Source: Sanghuangporus weigelae
Taxonomy: Eukaryota; Basidiomycota; Agaricomycetes; Hymenochaetales; Hymenochaetaceae
Length of the DNA: 64,000 bases
Reading direction: 5' to 3'
NCBI GenBank assembly: GCA_033182465.1
Contig: CP137318.1
Coordinates: 3,906,001 to 3,970,000 of the forward strand
Made by a program: the position numbers and the translations under genes
Shown: in pieces, positions 1-11,874 of the stretch
How positions within the stretch are numbered: the first letter of the stretch is position 1
Layout: each line of letters starts with the position of its first letter
Notes under the pieces: model-generated
What the model was told of the DNA's origin: nothing
Seen by the model: only the letters and a program-made list of their open reading frames with translations
Databases searched by the model: none

Positions 1-404
1 CAGGTGCCACCAAGCAAGACAATATTGCAATGGAAGTTCACTCGGGCACGTGAGTTTGGTTCCGGCTTGAAATAGGATACGCAAGTTAGCGAGAGGCAAG
101 ACGCATAGCGAAAGAGAATTCCAAATGAGTGAGTTCCGAGTGACGCTGTCTGAGGGATGCATTATTTTAGAAGCCTGCTAGTACCCCAAAAACTTTGTCT
201 CATCTCCCGCGACACGACCTGCAGCTGGTGTAAATTGCATTGCTCGTGATAATGTAAGGAATATTGTAATCTGTTGAAGATAAATGGTAAATTATAAACG
301 ATGAGAGGAAATCTTCGTTGGCCGTGTACAATCATGAGCCTAGTCCGTGCCGTCTGTGCCATCTATGCAGTTCGTCCTTCAACCGGATTCGGAAATCAAA
401 GGCA
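1..404. other. Intergenic left edge
   Basis: There is no convincing gene here. The stretch lies 3' of the phosphatidylserine decarboxylase gene and probably holds its 3' UTR. Short open frames are present on both strands but none resembles a protein I recognise. Confidence 0.5.
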
Positions 405-2136
405 TCAAATCATCTTTTTTTCTTCGGGTGGTTTTACGTCTCCCAATCGTTGTCCGACTTTGATTTTCTGTCCGGCATGCACATCAAACGCAAATTCCTT
501 CGGAGCTTCAAAAACCAACACGATCGTACTCCCAAGGCAAAAACCACCCATCTCCTCTGCAGGTCTAAGCGGCTTGCCTCTCAGAATCTTGCTCGCATGA
601 GTATACACGGCTTCCGTAAACGTTCCGGGAGGTGGCCGACGTCCGCGGATGTTTGTGCGTAGTTCCGAGTCAAAGTTGAGGAGGATGCTTCCTACGTTTG
701 TTGCCCCTACGGGCGTCATGCTGAAGAATCCATGACACCATCTCCCAAGAAGCGCGACACGCTCGTTCAGAACGAAGAGATTCGGAAGACGTTTTGCGAT
801 GTACGGAGAAACGCTGAAGAGCTCGCCAACGAAGTGTCGTCGTCGCTCGACGACCCACGCTGCGGGTGAATGGAAGCGGTGATAGTCACCAGGCGCGAGA
901 TAGATCACTGTGAAGTATAGACGGTTATTTGGATTTCGTTGGTGCTCTGAGGGTGCTCGTGAAACAGGTGCTTGCCCGACAGCAAGCGCCACAGATGCGT
1001 CGTGTGCAAGGTTAGACTCAGATCCAGAGGGGAGTAAAGATGCGTCTTTCGCTTCCCCTATCTGCCGCAACGCGTTGAGTTCTCCATCCGGTAAATCTTC
1101 TTGTTTTTCGCTTTTACCATTCGACTCAGACACCTTCGGCGCGTCCGAAGAGCCCAGCAGCTGTTCCAGACTGTACTCAATGCCATTAATCTCCGCAAAG
1201 TCTCGGTCCATGACTATTCCGTGATCACGATTCGAAAACTCGATCGTTTGCGAAGTCGGGGTCGACGGCGTCGATTTACCCAGCAAAGCGTTGAGAGAGT
1301 ACGTGAGGCCCTTCACTTGCTCTACTCGAGAGCCTTCTACCGTGCCGAAATGTAGTACTCTCCCGTCAGCTGGAGAAACCTGTAGAAAATCAGAGGGCAA
1401 TTAAAAAAAAAGTTGGATGTTTTGATCTCCTGACTTACGAGAATAGCATTATCGACAGGCCTCGCACCTTCTTTTAACCCCCGGAAGAAGAACTCGCCAA
1501 GACTTTTGTATTGCGAAAGGTCCATTTCGACCTCGTCCAGATTGACACCAAATATTTTCGAGTAAATCGTGAAACCAATCGGACGAAACCAAACGGGAAG
1601 CTCGACGGAGTTCAGATAGCCCCATAATCGAGAGAGATTTCTGAGTGGCAAAGCACCGAGAACGTGAATCTTAAGAGGACAAATCACTCAAGGTTAGCAC
1701 TTGCAAGTCCTCGCACAAGATCAGAAAACATACGTGGAATGGACCGCGTAGCCTTACAGGCTCATCTCCATCTCTGTCAACAATCGTGTCGCGCCCTTCG
1801 CCGCCCGACGTATATGCTCTGTACCTCTTGCGATAATTGAGCGCGACAAGCAGCATAGCACCAACAAGAACGGGCAAAGGATACCATTTAGTTGGTGTGT
1901 TCTTCCAAGCATCCGCGAGTTTCTCTGTATGAAAAAATCAAAGAAATATGAGCATAATGTCAAAGCGAGATGATATCGCAGCGCGCACGATGCAAAGGAA
2001 TTTCACTCGACTGCCCCTGCTGGTTCTCTCGTCTGTACTGGCTATACTGTCGCCCAGCATAAATGGCATGCGCCACGTATTTCTTCACCCGACGTCGACC
2101 TCCTCGATAAACGTGCGAGGTCGCCCGCCTGAACAT
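405..2136 (-). CDS. PSD1: Phosphatidylserine decarboxylase, mitochondrial type
   Basis: Converts phosphatidylserine to phosphatidylethanolamine, at the inner mitochondrial membrane in fungi. The N-terminus is rich in Arg (MFRRATSHVYRGGRRR) and fits a mitochondrial presequence. It is followed by a membrane segment (PVLVGAMLLVALNY), the family stretch LGALPLRNLSRLWGYLNS, then SPADGRVL, GDYHRFHSPA and, near the C-terminus, GFCLGST. The LGST motif is where the proenzyme cleaves itself to form the pyruvoyl group. At least three short introns are needed: one before KLADAWKNTP, one after GPFH, and one between NAIL and VSPADG, each with GT..AG ends. The large last exon is unbroken from 405 to about 1380. 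An in-frame ATG at 2157 is an alternative start. All family motifs are present, so the gene looks functional. Confidence 0.93.
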
Positions 2137-2726
2137 CCCTGATTTATATGGCAACATTGGCGGACGTCGTTCCCTGCAGAATCACACGGTGTTGTTGTGG
2201 TACGAGGCTAAGTGTGGTTCGGCCCATTTGGCGACTGCAAAGTGCTAACGAGTACGTACATTTTCGGCAACTTCGGCCTTTCTCCCGCTCCAATCGGTGC
2301 GGTACTCTCCTCGTGTCTAATGCACAATAACATCATATTTTTATTATTAAATCTAACTCGAGTATCTGATCTGCAGCCTTTCAACTTCCAGAGAAGTTGC
2401 GAAAATACTCGTTTTCTTCATTTTCGGAATCAATTTTGTGTTGAACTTGAACACTCTCATGAAGAGTCACGTGCGACGCGTCATCTCGGCTTGTTGCGAT
2501 CGACGCGTCGATCGGCCTCACGTAACTTGTAAATAATCATTTCGTTCGAACGTAAATTTCAAATATTGACCATACAATTATTTCGGTCGAGAAAAAAAGT
2601 CTCTCTCCTCTCCGTGCTCAACTCTTCGCAACAGAGAATTCACGAATCGGGAATATACTGTCAAAGTCCGAGTAAATGCAACTTAGACGATCAAGTCCGT
2701 CCATTCATTCAGGAAAGCTTCGCGCC

Positions 2727-4573
2727 TTACACTGACTCCGATCCATCTCCTCCACAATCGAAGTTGATCTCTGAGATCGAGTCTCTCGTATGGATGCCCA
2801 TAGACACAGTGAAAGTACCGAGGCTTATGTCCTGTTGTCCAAGGCAAGAGCGGATATTCAAGATCATTCGACAATACGCCACGCTTATGATGGCGATAAT
2901 GACGAAGTTTAGGCCCGTGATTACAATCGTGGTGTTAGTTGGTATGAGTAAAGGGGTAAGGAATTGAGGAATGGCCAGGCTGGAGGATGTTTCGTAAGTG
3001 AATCTGATGCGAACAGTGACATAGCACCCACATTGTGAGAACCAGTGTGAATGCGAGGGCTACGGAACAAAAGATACAAAACCAACGTAAAAGTACGTCC
3101 ATATACACGGACTGTCGACAAATACTACTCACAGTCTCGAACTATGACCATTGCAAGTTTACTATTGCCTTCACTCCCTGGATCAGAAAAAAGATAAATC
3201 ATCAGAAGATAATCAAAAGAAAACATTCGAAGATATGAACGCACAAAGCCGAAAAAACTTTATTAAACAAGCCATACACATTGCTACATCCGGAGCAATC
3301 ATGCATGCATAGAAGGTAAGATATATCGACCTCGGAAATGTAGCTTGTAATGCACAAGATACTCCTGAGCTGGAACAATGCCTAAGCTTTGCGTGTCACA
3401 ATTGCTGAAGAAAGAAGCCTACAACGGATATTCGGCTGCTGTGAAATTTAAACCAGAATAAGCTGGTGACTTCGAGACAAAGCTTGCCTTACATTCATAA
3501 GAAAATATAAGCTTGATGCTTAGGGCAAAGATGAGAATAACCTGAGTCGAATCAGCACCACGCTCTAGAGCAATTGCAAACTAGTAAGATAACGCACGGC
3601 ACTTCCAAGGCAGATAAATAATTTCTTTCTCAAGGGCGGATTGTCACCATAAGGCGCGATAGCCTTTACCAGTTGAGTAACTTTGCCATCAAATCAAGGC
3701 TTCAACATCGCATTTCAGGACAGACTAATCTTGATTGGCTTACGTTTGATGGCGAGGGAGAAGCTGCAAGCCCATCTATAAAACTCGTGGGTTGTCTGGG
3801 TCTTGTACAATCGGAGAAAATTACTAACGCTGTATATAACTGCGTCAAAATACGACAGCTTTCACAAAAGAGATGAGTTTCAAGGTAGAATATGATTTTA
3901 TGTCAGACGATGCGTACACCTGAAAGTATCAACCAAGGTCATAAAGCGATTTTTGTCCGTGTGTGGATAAGAAACGCACGAAATCTCGAGGATCAATATA
4001 TAGTGTTCCTTTAGAGACGCATCAATCAATGAACCGCAACGAGCGAGCGACTAACGTACCGTAAAAGCCAGCGATCGCTAGTCCAAGCGATGCATACCGT
4101 ATGTAGAGATAGAGGAGCTTTCCCACAGACAATTTCGCCTTCTAGTCTCGCAAGCATCCTAAATAAAAAATCCGGGCAGGATCTGAGGGAACTTACCCAG
4201 ACTAGTCTGAACTAAGTCGGGGAATAAGAATGAAAACACGAGATGTCCAGAGAAGCGAGCTAAACCAACCTCTCTTTTTCCACCAGGGAGAAAACAAAAT
4301 CATTAGTCCAAATGCGATAGAACATTATATACACAACTCACTCCGAGAAGAAGATGCAGATGTCGAACGCCACCAGAGCCGTCATGCCCGCTGTTGTTTT
4401 CGTGTCCACCGAATCCAAGAAAAGGAATCATATGAACTGCTTACCAGCAAGGCTCTATACCAGAGCTCGTTAGCAAGAACGCTTGAACTGAAAAAAAAGG
4501 CACTCACGCGAACTAACTGGTCACTCGAAAGAACCTTGACGAGGAATGCCTCTTGTTCAGTATCGACATTCAT
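2727..4573 (-). CDS. DUF6533-type seven-helix membrane protein, probable
   Basis: A basidiomycete family of unknown function with a GPCR-like layout. Pieces found in order on the minus strand are: a start exon (MNVDTEQEAFLVKVLSSDQL); an exon with TALVAFDICIFFSE, which matches the family pattern of a helix ending in Asp and Glu; KLLYLYIRYASLGLAIAGFY, the second helix with its usual Arg-Tyr; a weaker helix near 3500; and a C-terminal part with CIFCSVALAFTLVLTM and, after an intron, GLNFVIIAIISVAYCRMILN followed by a hydrophilic tail ending at 2727. Recognition rests on the family-like spacing of helices and on good intron borders at several joints. The middle exons (about 3240-4040) could not be resolved, so decay there cannot be excluded. 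Confidence 0.55.
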
Positions 4574-4676
4574 GGTTACCGAAGATTGAGCTCAGGAGAC
4601 AAAGTCATGCACTTTATACGACTATTATTACTGTTCGGTTGCAGTTTTCCTCGCGCGGTGTAAAACATAGCTGCTA
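4514..4676. repeat. Partial duplication, unit 1 (promoter and first exon of the DUF6533 gene)
   Basis: This 163 bp stretch covers the promoter side and first exon of the DUF6533 gene. It aligns along its whole length with 5052-5224. Both copies run from a TA before (a/g)(c/t)tggtcac to a TA after tagctgc. The MITE lies exactly between the two copies. Confidence 0.75.
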
Positions 4677-5051
4677 CAGGTGGTTCCCAAAAGTCTTCGG
4701 CCCCCCTGTTTTTGGTAATTGATCGACGCTAGTCAAAGACCTGCACTTTTAGCTATCCCATTACACATTTTCATGCAGAAATTTTGTCTGAAAATAAGCA
4801 TGAGTCAGATGCCACCAGAAAGCAAAAAAAACATATAAGAGAGATGTTGATATAAATGTTGTGCAAAGGTGAAGTTCAAGTCGCGCGTCTCAGGCAACAG
4901 ACAGGAGTGGAAGGATCGACGTGTATCTGACGCACCATCTGTGCTCCTTGACACCACATTTCCCTCTTGGACCTTTTCTTCAAGAAATGTCTAGCATAAA
5001 CGTCGATCACTTGCCATAAACGGGGGGCCGAAGACTTTTGGGAACCACCTG
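4677..5051. mobile_element. Tc1/mariner-type MITE, 375 bp
   Basis: The ends are inverted repeats of about 52 bp. The first 30 bases (starting CAGGTGGTTCCCAAAAGTCT) are identical in both arms, and the next 22 differ at a few positions. The element is flanked by TA on both sides (4675-4676 and 5052-5053), the target duplication typical of Tc1/mariner elements. The interior has no long reading frame, so it is non-autonomous. Its termini differ from those of the Tc1 element at 27741-30583, so that transposase is not an obvious source. Confidence 0.88.
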
Positions 5052-5224
5052 TAGTTGGTCACTAAAAAGAATTTTGATGAGAAAGGCCTTCTGTCCGTGA
5101 TCATCATCCATGGCTGTCAAAGATGAAGCTTAGTAGACAAAGCCTTCCAAGTTGTAAAGATTTATACCAGGTTTGTCATTATTCGGGTGCGATTTTCTTC
5201 ACGCAGTGTGGAGTATAGCTGCTA
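5052..5224. repeat. Partial duplication, unit 2 (orphan promoter and first exon)
   Basis: Second copy of the unit at 4514-4676. On the minus strand it holds an ATG at about 5112 and codons for MDDDHGQKAFLIKILFSDQL, clearly related to the first exon of the DUF6533 gene. The copy stops at the MITE, so it is an orphan 5' end and not a full gene. Confidence 0.7.
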
Positions 5225-5883
5225 CGCTGACGGCATAGAAACTTGCTCCAGAAGGGGCTTCATTGTTAACCGTAGCGTTCAAAGAGCGAAGACTAATCAT
5301 TGATAAAATTAGTTCGTCTCAGAGCCCCGGAGGAAGGGAAGCTATCAAAAAGTGGAATGATAGAAGTAATTCGCTGCCTTTAAGTTTTGAAGTCCAGAAC
5401 AGGAAGAACCCTTCGGTGTTGCGCATTCTGCGCACAATTTTATTGGAGACGCTGAAGCCGAGCATTATCGACCGGACCATGGCGAGATATGTGTTTGTGC
5501 CTTGCACCGAGCAGGGACTTCTCGAGACCAGTCTTCTACGCGATCGATACACGGAGCATCGCCAGGTAAATTGTGCTCAAGAAGCAACGCAAGAAAAGGG
5601 ACAGTCCCGTGCGTCCTGTTTCAACGGCCTCGGAATCCGTTGGCTCAACTGAGCCCGATGCCATTACTGAGCAATGAACTGCGGCGCCTTCATTTCAACG
5701 CGCATAACCTACCGCAGGGAAGAACAAAACTGAGCGCATTTCATTGAGAATTCCATGATTCATGATGATGGAGGAGCTTGAAGAAAGCTGTAACTTGAAG
5801 TTCCCACGGTGTTGCCGTCGATCCCTGCGGAGGCGACTGATGACTGACTCCGACTATACTGATTATTTACTACATCGACCACC
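5225..5883. other. Intergenic, no recognised gene
   Basis: A 129-codon frame is open on the plus strand (5263-5652) and a shorter one on the minus strand over the same bases. Neither resembles a known family and no splice-supported extension was found. The last part should contain the promoter of the ChaC-like gene. Confidence 0.4.
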
Positions 5884-7110
5884 ATGACTGTGACGACAAA
5901 CAAAAAACCTTACGTCGTCTTTGGTTACGGATCACTCATCTGGAAGGTACACATCCATAAGAATCTACCACATTATTCACGTTCACTCATCAATCTTCAA
6001 CACGAAGCCCCCTCCGCATACAATCAAGCAAAGTAAATACATTTGTCTTGAGGCCACAAAAGATCTGCTAAGTTGCATTTAGCGCCGGGATATCTCAAAG
6101 GCTACGTGCGCCGATTTGCCCAGAAGTCTCATGATCATCGTGGAACACCCGAGGTTATTATCCAGTTACCTACTAGTTAGCACAGCTCCGGATACTTATG
6201 CTCGCAGAATCCAGGGAGAGTCGTAACGCTCGTACATAAGGAAGACTGGGATAGATTCTCTTCCAAAGTAAGAGTTGGGAGTAGTTTCGTTTAAATACTT
6301 TCGATGAATTTCTCTATTCTCTTTTTTATCATAGGATCCCTTGCCAGAGGAAGACATTGTCTGGGGTCGGTATCTCATCGGTCCATAAGTTTCGGAAGAG
6401 AGACTCACATACCCCCAGGAATAGCATACACGATAGACCCACAGCACGACGAAGTCGTTCGGGAGTATCTTGGTAAGCAACCTGTTTTCACCATCATGCT
6501 TCTCAATCACGCAAACGGCGAATTTCCCTCAAAGATTATCGAGAAAAGGACGGATACACGGTCGAATCAGTCGATGTATACGACGTAGAAGATGGTCAAG
6601 AAAAAGTTGTCATCCACGGTGTATGTCAATGTCAAGCTCCCTTGGATTCTGAAGTGCGGCTAACGAATATATCCAGGTTATCGTACGTTCCAGCCCATTT
6701 GAATATCTTCATCTTATCATTAAAGCAGACTTGACATTCCAGACATACGTCGGAAAGCCAGAAAATCCCTCATTTAGTAAGTTTCAACGACTTTGTCATT
6801 TGTCTTTCGCCAGCTAATTGATTTGATATTCTTAGTCGGCTCGGAACCAATAGAAGATCTTGCGCAACGTATATACGTCTCTGTCGGACCTTCAGGCCCC
6901 AACAAACAATACCTATATGAGCTTGCCAGCTCCGTCCGTAAACTCGCTCCGGAAAGTCACGATTCGCACCTGGCAGCATTAGAGGTAGGTCGTTATCACA
7001 GTCATTCTTACGGTCACCCTTGGCTCACATTCTCTTGATAGAGACGTGTCAGGGAACTAGACGAGGACTCAAAGTCGGATTCAAATCATAAACAAGCGAA
7101 CGGAATCTAG
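5884..7110 (+). CDS. ChaC-type glutathione-specific gamma-glutamylcyclotransferase
   Basis: Likely cytosolic enzyme that splits glutathione into 5-oxoproline and Cys-Gly. The start exon reads MTVTTNKKPYVVFGYGSLIW; the GYGSLIW motif forms the substrate-binding loop of the family. Short exons then give APGYLKGYVRRFAQKSHDHR, GRVVTLV, a segment DPLPEEDIVWG joined to IAYTID, DYREKDGYTVESVDVY, then VIHGVITYVGKPENPSF, and a helical C-terminus ending LDEDSKSDSNHKQANGI. EYLDYREK contains the glutamate expected as the catalytic acid of ChaC enzymes. About eight introns, one with a six-base exon between two of them (GTTATC), make the model intricate, but the joined protein matches the family throughout. 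The Kozak context ccaccATGA supports the start. Confidence 0.85.
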
Positions 7111-7522
7111 ATAGATACACATCCTTCTGACATTTTGATTGCCAATCGGTTCCCCTACTGAGATAGTTAACACAAACCATCTGCACAAGACAGCACAGAC
7201 TATAAGTTCCTTGCATTCTACTCGTTTTAGATACAGACACACCAAATTTGAGGGAAAAGCGAGTTCATTCGGGAAGACTAGTGCGAAAGCAAATTGTAGA
7301 CAGAGGCAAAAGGACAAACGAAACCATGACAAAAATGCTATTTAGTGAATAATGCTAGGTAGTCTTGAATATGTTCATAACCTTGTAAAGACGCGACGGG
7401 GACCGATGCATAGATGCATGTGAGTGAGCGATTCGTTCAGAAGTACCTGATAATCCATTTCCGCCTTCAACAGTCGGTGGTTCTTTCGATGCTGAATTGC
7501 CAAGTTGATCAATACGGTGTCA
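7111..7522. other. Intergenic between convergent genes
   Basis: This holds the 3' flanks of the ChaC-like gene (+) and the Mam3-like gene (-). The open frames here are short and in several phases. No gene is supported. Confidence 0.5.
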
Positions 7523-9859
7523 CTACGAGGGCGGTGAGGAGTTCAGTGTAGCTCCATAACTCGGTCCTCCATTTCCATTGCTTCCACCTCCATTCGGCCC
7601 ATACTCCCGAGCCCGGTATTCCTGCGTCGGTGTCAGCGATCCGCTCTGCAACGGCCGAGAGCCATCTGTTCCTCTATCTGAATATTGGGTGCTACGATGA
7701 CTCGCATCATCTGGATCAGGACTGGCGACACGGCTGATTAGGGGTGTCGTCTCGTTCTCGCCTTCCCGTATGACCGTCGTCAGTCCCGCCTGGGAGAAAT
7801 CGGAGTTACCTGCACGGCGCTTGACGTGCTCGACAATTCTACAAGGAAGATCAACCTAAATACGTCGACATAAACGGAGAAGGTAAAGAAATATACACAC
7901 CCTTTCATGACTTCAGCCGTTCCTTTCCGTTTTGCCATCCTCTTTGATTGGTTGTCCTCATAGCGATCAAACTCATCGACGATCTCCTCAGCAATGATCT
8001 CTTCAATAATATCTGCGAGCGTCACCGACGAGGTCTCATTAATTACCCCTTCTCCCTAACTCAAAAAAGTGCAGATGACAAACCTTCGAGTGTCACTACT
8101 CCTAGAGCTCCGCCTGGGATGCCGGGTGTCTTACTAACAAGAAGCAAGTGCGCGCGTCCCGTTTGGCTGTAGTAGGCAGACATAAGTTTGATTTGCGGTG
8201 AATGCAACTTCACAAGCTTAACGTACAAGTAATCAAGAGCTTGGAAGCAATTGATATCAACACCTGCTTCCGGAAGAATAGACAATGGGAGGTCCGATAC
8301 TTTCTTCTCCTCAGAGGGATCGTAAGAGAGCAACTATGAAATGCATTAATGCGGGTCTAAAGCAAGAAAACATGTCGAATTAAAGCAAACCTTCTTTATC
8401 AGCAGTAAGCCAAGGAACGATTTCGGATTTCCAGGTTCATGGACAGGGAAGCGCGAATATCCGCTCACAAGGCTGACATAGGAAGGGATCAGACTCACTT
8501 CTATGATCATATTAAGAAATTGGCTAACATCTTGTCGACAAGTGTATGATCCAGCACGGCGTCCGCGCTCAGAGTTACCACATCCTGAATCGGGGTCATG
8601 ATTTCCAGGAGGGTCTTGGTATTCAGCTCAAGAACGCCATTCAAAATAGCTATCTCGTCATCCCGTAGAGGTTCTTCTCCTTGTCGATGGAATTGCAAGA
8701 ACGAGCGTAGCTCTGCCTTCTTGTACGTGTGTTCTTCATTTGCTCCGAGGACATAATCTAGTAGCTTTGCTGTTGGATATGCGATAGGAGCTGATATTGT
8801 GCACGTCAGATGACACACTTAAGATAGTGGAAGGAGGCCATACCAAGGATGTACATGAGACCGGCGACCAAAGGTGCGCACTTCGCGCCAATAGAAAGGC
8901 CGTGACGAGCACAGACAGCTTGTGGGATGACTCTGAGAACAGCGTAAGATAAAATTGAACGTTGTAAATGATCGACAACGTACTCTCTGAAGATCGAAGT
9001 AATGTGTAAGATATTATTCAGCTTCTTTGGTTTTGTCCATTACTGATAAAACCATACCCGAATATAACTGATGAGATAACAGAGTCAGCTTTTCCAAGGA
9101 ATCTATCTCGAATCCACGCACCAATCAATGCAGTCGAAATGACAACAGCTGCCACTCCCCCGCCAATCTGATGTACATGAGTATTGGAAATATAGTTACA
9201 TCCCGCAAGACAAACATACAGCGCTGTCCAGGAAAATCGGCAAACTTTCATTGACAATCTATAATGAAGCTTGAGCATGACAATTCAGAGCTCTGCACGG
9301 TGATTTACATACCACATTGCCTAAGAGCAGCACCTATACGGAATGTGAGTGTACATGAAAGTATGTGGCCAATGAGCTACGCACGACTAAAACCCAATGT
9401 CGACCTTTCCTGAGAAGACTCAAGACTGCAGAATCGCATTTGTAAGAAACGGATAAAGCAATAACGACCACTATGTACCTTTGCTTGCATTCTTCCTTTC
9501 TACCTCGTCATCAGAGGACATGGACAAGACACGGAGATGAAGATCGTCAAGTCCCATAAGACCAATCGTTAAGCTGAACCATTCGCCACGAATGTTTCAG
9601 TTCATCGTAGATCGTAAATGCCTCGATCTAGACTGTCGAAGGCTCACCCAGCAAATACACCTCCCAACAGGACGAGAATACAGCTAAAAAGGAGCTTCAT
9701 CCAGAACCCCGTCGAACCCGGTTCCTCCTCCGATTCGCCTCCGGCAAAGGTAGAGACCATTCTGACCTGAAGCGTCGGTGTGGAGACGACTCTTCCGAGC
9801 CCATGCAAAGCTCTAAACAGAGACAAGAGGACGAGATGAGACGACGTCCTCCTAGCCAT
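7523..9859 (-). CDS. MAM3: DUF21 and CBS-domain membrane protein (Mam3/CNNM family)
   Basis: Related to yeast Mam3 and animal CNNM proteins, which act in divalent metal (Mg, Mn, Zn) homeostasis at vacuolar or plasma membranes. The first exon starts MARRTSSHLVLLSLFRALHG and includes the helix KLLFSCILVLLGGVFAG. Several short exons carry further helices of the DUF21 domain (GGGVAAVVISTALIG; APIAYPTAKLLDYVLG). The CBS part follows, with AELRSFLQFHRQGEEPL, DEIAILNGVLELNTKT and IMTPIQDVVTLSADA, then GGALGVVTLEDIIEEIIAEE, the classic CBS2 end of this family, then DEFDRYEDNQSKR. The tail is Ser/Gly/Asn rich and ends at 7523. About ten introns are required. The paralogue or orthologue relation to Mam3 is inferred from domain order only. 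Confidence 0.85.
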
Positions 9860-10362
9860 GATGGTAGTTGGCTGTTGAGAGCGATACTGCCAAGACGGAG
9901 GCTCGGGACCGTTTTCTCAGGCCAACCAGACGCGTCGATCGCCGAAGGCGCGTCATCGACCGGGGATCCGTCGGCGATCTAATCTTTCTTACATAATAAT
10001 CGCTCAAGTGCTCTTCGTCAAAATCTGATCGTTTTAGCTGTGATCTATATCTCCATCGTTCGAGCCATGTCGACCGTCAGCAGAATCATCTTCTTCTTGA
10101 TTGCCAATCTTCAAGCTTGAGAGATTAAGCTTAATACTTGTATCTTGTACCATACATCAATACGATCACTCGCCGCTCATCGAGCGTTTGGGACTTTTCA
10201 CACTTAAAGTATTACTTTCTAAACTTTTATGCTCAGTCGCGCTAACGACTGACTTCCACACATCTAGACTTCTGGATATCAGCTTCACTGTGCCTTTATG
10301 GGCTGTCCTTACTAGCGACTCTGCCGTATCCTTCACGTTGAAAAGGCTTGGTGCGATCATGT
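9860..10362. other. Intergenic, promoter side of the Mam3-like gene
   Basis: No supported gene. The stretch contains cgcgtcgatcgccgaaggcgcgtcatcgac-like CG-rich sequence next to the Mam3-like start and becomes AT-rich towards the LTR remnant. Confidence 0.4.
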
Positions 10363-11434
10363 TCGGGTCGTTATTGTATAGCAACATTTCTTGCTTTCGG
10401 GTGACTTTTAGAGACGAGCATGGGCACGCCGTGCCCCCCTACCACGACAAGGTAGCCTCCACAGGGGGAAATGTGGCTCATTCTTACATAATCTATTCGA
10501 GATACTCAAGTCTTACTCATTCGTTTATCTCACTTTACTCTCTTACAACTTAGTTCTTGACCTTACATTCGATACGTAGCACACAAGTGGAATACGACGC
10601 ACCTGGTTGTCCTCAAATCGTGCTTAAAATGCTTACCTCTCTCCTCCTCCCTCTCCCCGGTCTGGCTGTCTATCTGCCGAAAACTACTCTACTATGCTAA
10701 ACTACAGCCCCCCCCCCCCCGGCCTACAATCCACCTATCTCCATTCATCCTCTTCCAATCAGCGCCTCCACCCTCATCGCGCAAAACCATACTGGAACTA
10801 CGGGTCATGTATATTCGGATCAACGGCTCCTAAGAGTGCGTTTAAACTCCCGGAGTCCTCCCCGCGTCTACAGAGGACTGCCGAACTTGTCGTGGTGCGA
10901 TTACCGGGGTACACTGGCACTCGACGAGCACTTGGCCCGTCGATGCGAGCGAGTTCAGGAAGTTAGGGAGAGGCACCTCCTTCACACCTGCACGTCGCTC
11001 GCGTGTGCACTCGTAGCCGATAGTCGGAGCCGTAGTCCAGAGTGGAATTGCGCGATGGCTCGTCGGATTTCGTGAGTTGTTTGTCGGTGTCGTCGGTGTT
11101 GTCGATCGGATAGTGGTGTCGTTTCGTCGGAAGTGATAGTGCGTGCGCCTTCGAGGAGCCTCGGCGGGGACTCGGCGACGGGACAGGTGTTGGAGCTCGT
11201 GTAGGCTAACCACTGTGCGTCGACGAGTCCGCGCCTTGGCTCGCGGTTCCAGGAATGTGCATTCGGGGATAGGCGGTGTTGGCGCGGAGATCATAGTGGT
11301 GAGAAGACAAGAAGAGATGAAGTGCCGCTACCCGATCTCTCAGACTTTATAGGACAGACTGGCCAATCTCAGTGCTAGAGTCAGACTAGTCGAGTATGAG
11401 GTTAACCTCATTCTAACCTGGACTGGTCTCAACA
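10363..11434 (+). mobile_element. LTR retroelement remnant, copy 1 (3' flank plus LTR)
   Basis: A 1072 bp stretch repeated in inverted orientation at 21214-22284. Read on the plus strand it begins with about 109 bp of shared leader and a polypurine run (acagggggaaa, 10461-10471). A TGTGGCTC end at 10472 then opens a body of about 963 bp that closes near GGTCTCAACA at 11434. A polypurine tract directly before TG..CA-bounded sequence is the arrangement of a 3' LTR. No gag or pol remains beside it, so it is a truncated copy. The family was not identified. The body contains a 150-codon antisense frame (10842-11294, minus) preceded by a TATA-like ctataaag, discussed in the findings. Confidence 0.65.
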
Positions 11435-11874
11435 CAAATGTTTCTGGAATTTTAACACAAATAACTCCTAGACCTCATTCTTACGTCTCTGATGCATATT
11501 GAGAATCAGTCCAGAGGAGGAACTGTCAATCAGCAGAGGAGCAACCAAAATTCTATATCTTCACCATGGAATTAAAAAAGTTGAAACTCCGACAGATTCC
11601 GACATCGTGTCGTAGCACGTGCCTATTACAACTTGTGGTCTTCCACAGACCCAGAAAAATGCAATTCAAAGATAAACCTCGCTAAGGAAATAAACATATT
11701 CATAATTCGATGCAAACTTCCCTTTTGCAAGCTTCCGACAGTAGCGTAACATGCATCCGTGCTTTGCTCCATCTGCATACCCCATTGCTTTGCTTCCATA
11801 CCTTCCACTATGGCGCTCAAAAGGCTTGCCTATCATACTCTTCTTGAGTAAATCAACGAAACAATCAAATCGAC
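11435..11874. other. Intergenic, promoter side of the DUF6593-like gene
   Basis: No gene recognised. Short open frames occur on both strands only. Confidence 0.4.

Noticed and set aside
5263-5652. A 129-codon plus-strand frame as a gene
   Set aside because: There is no recognisable motif, the overlapping minus strand is open as well, and no splice-supported extension exists.
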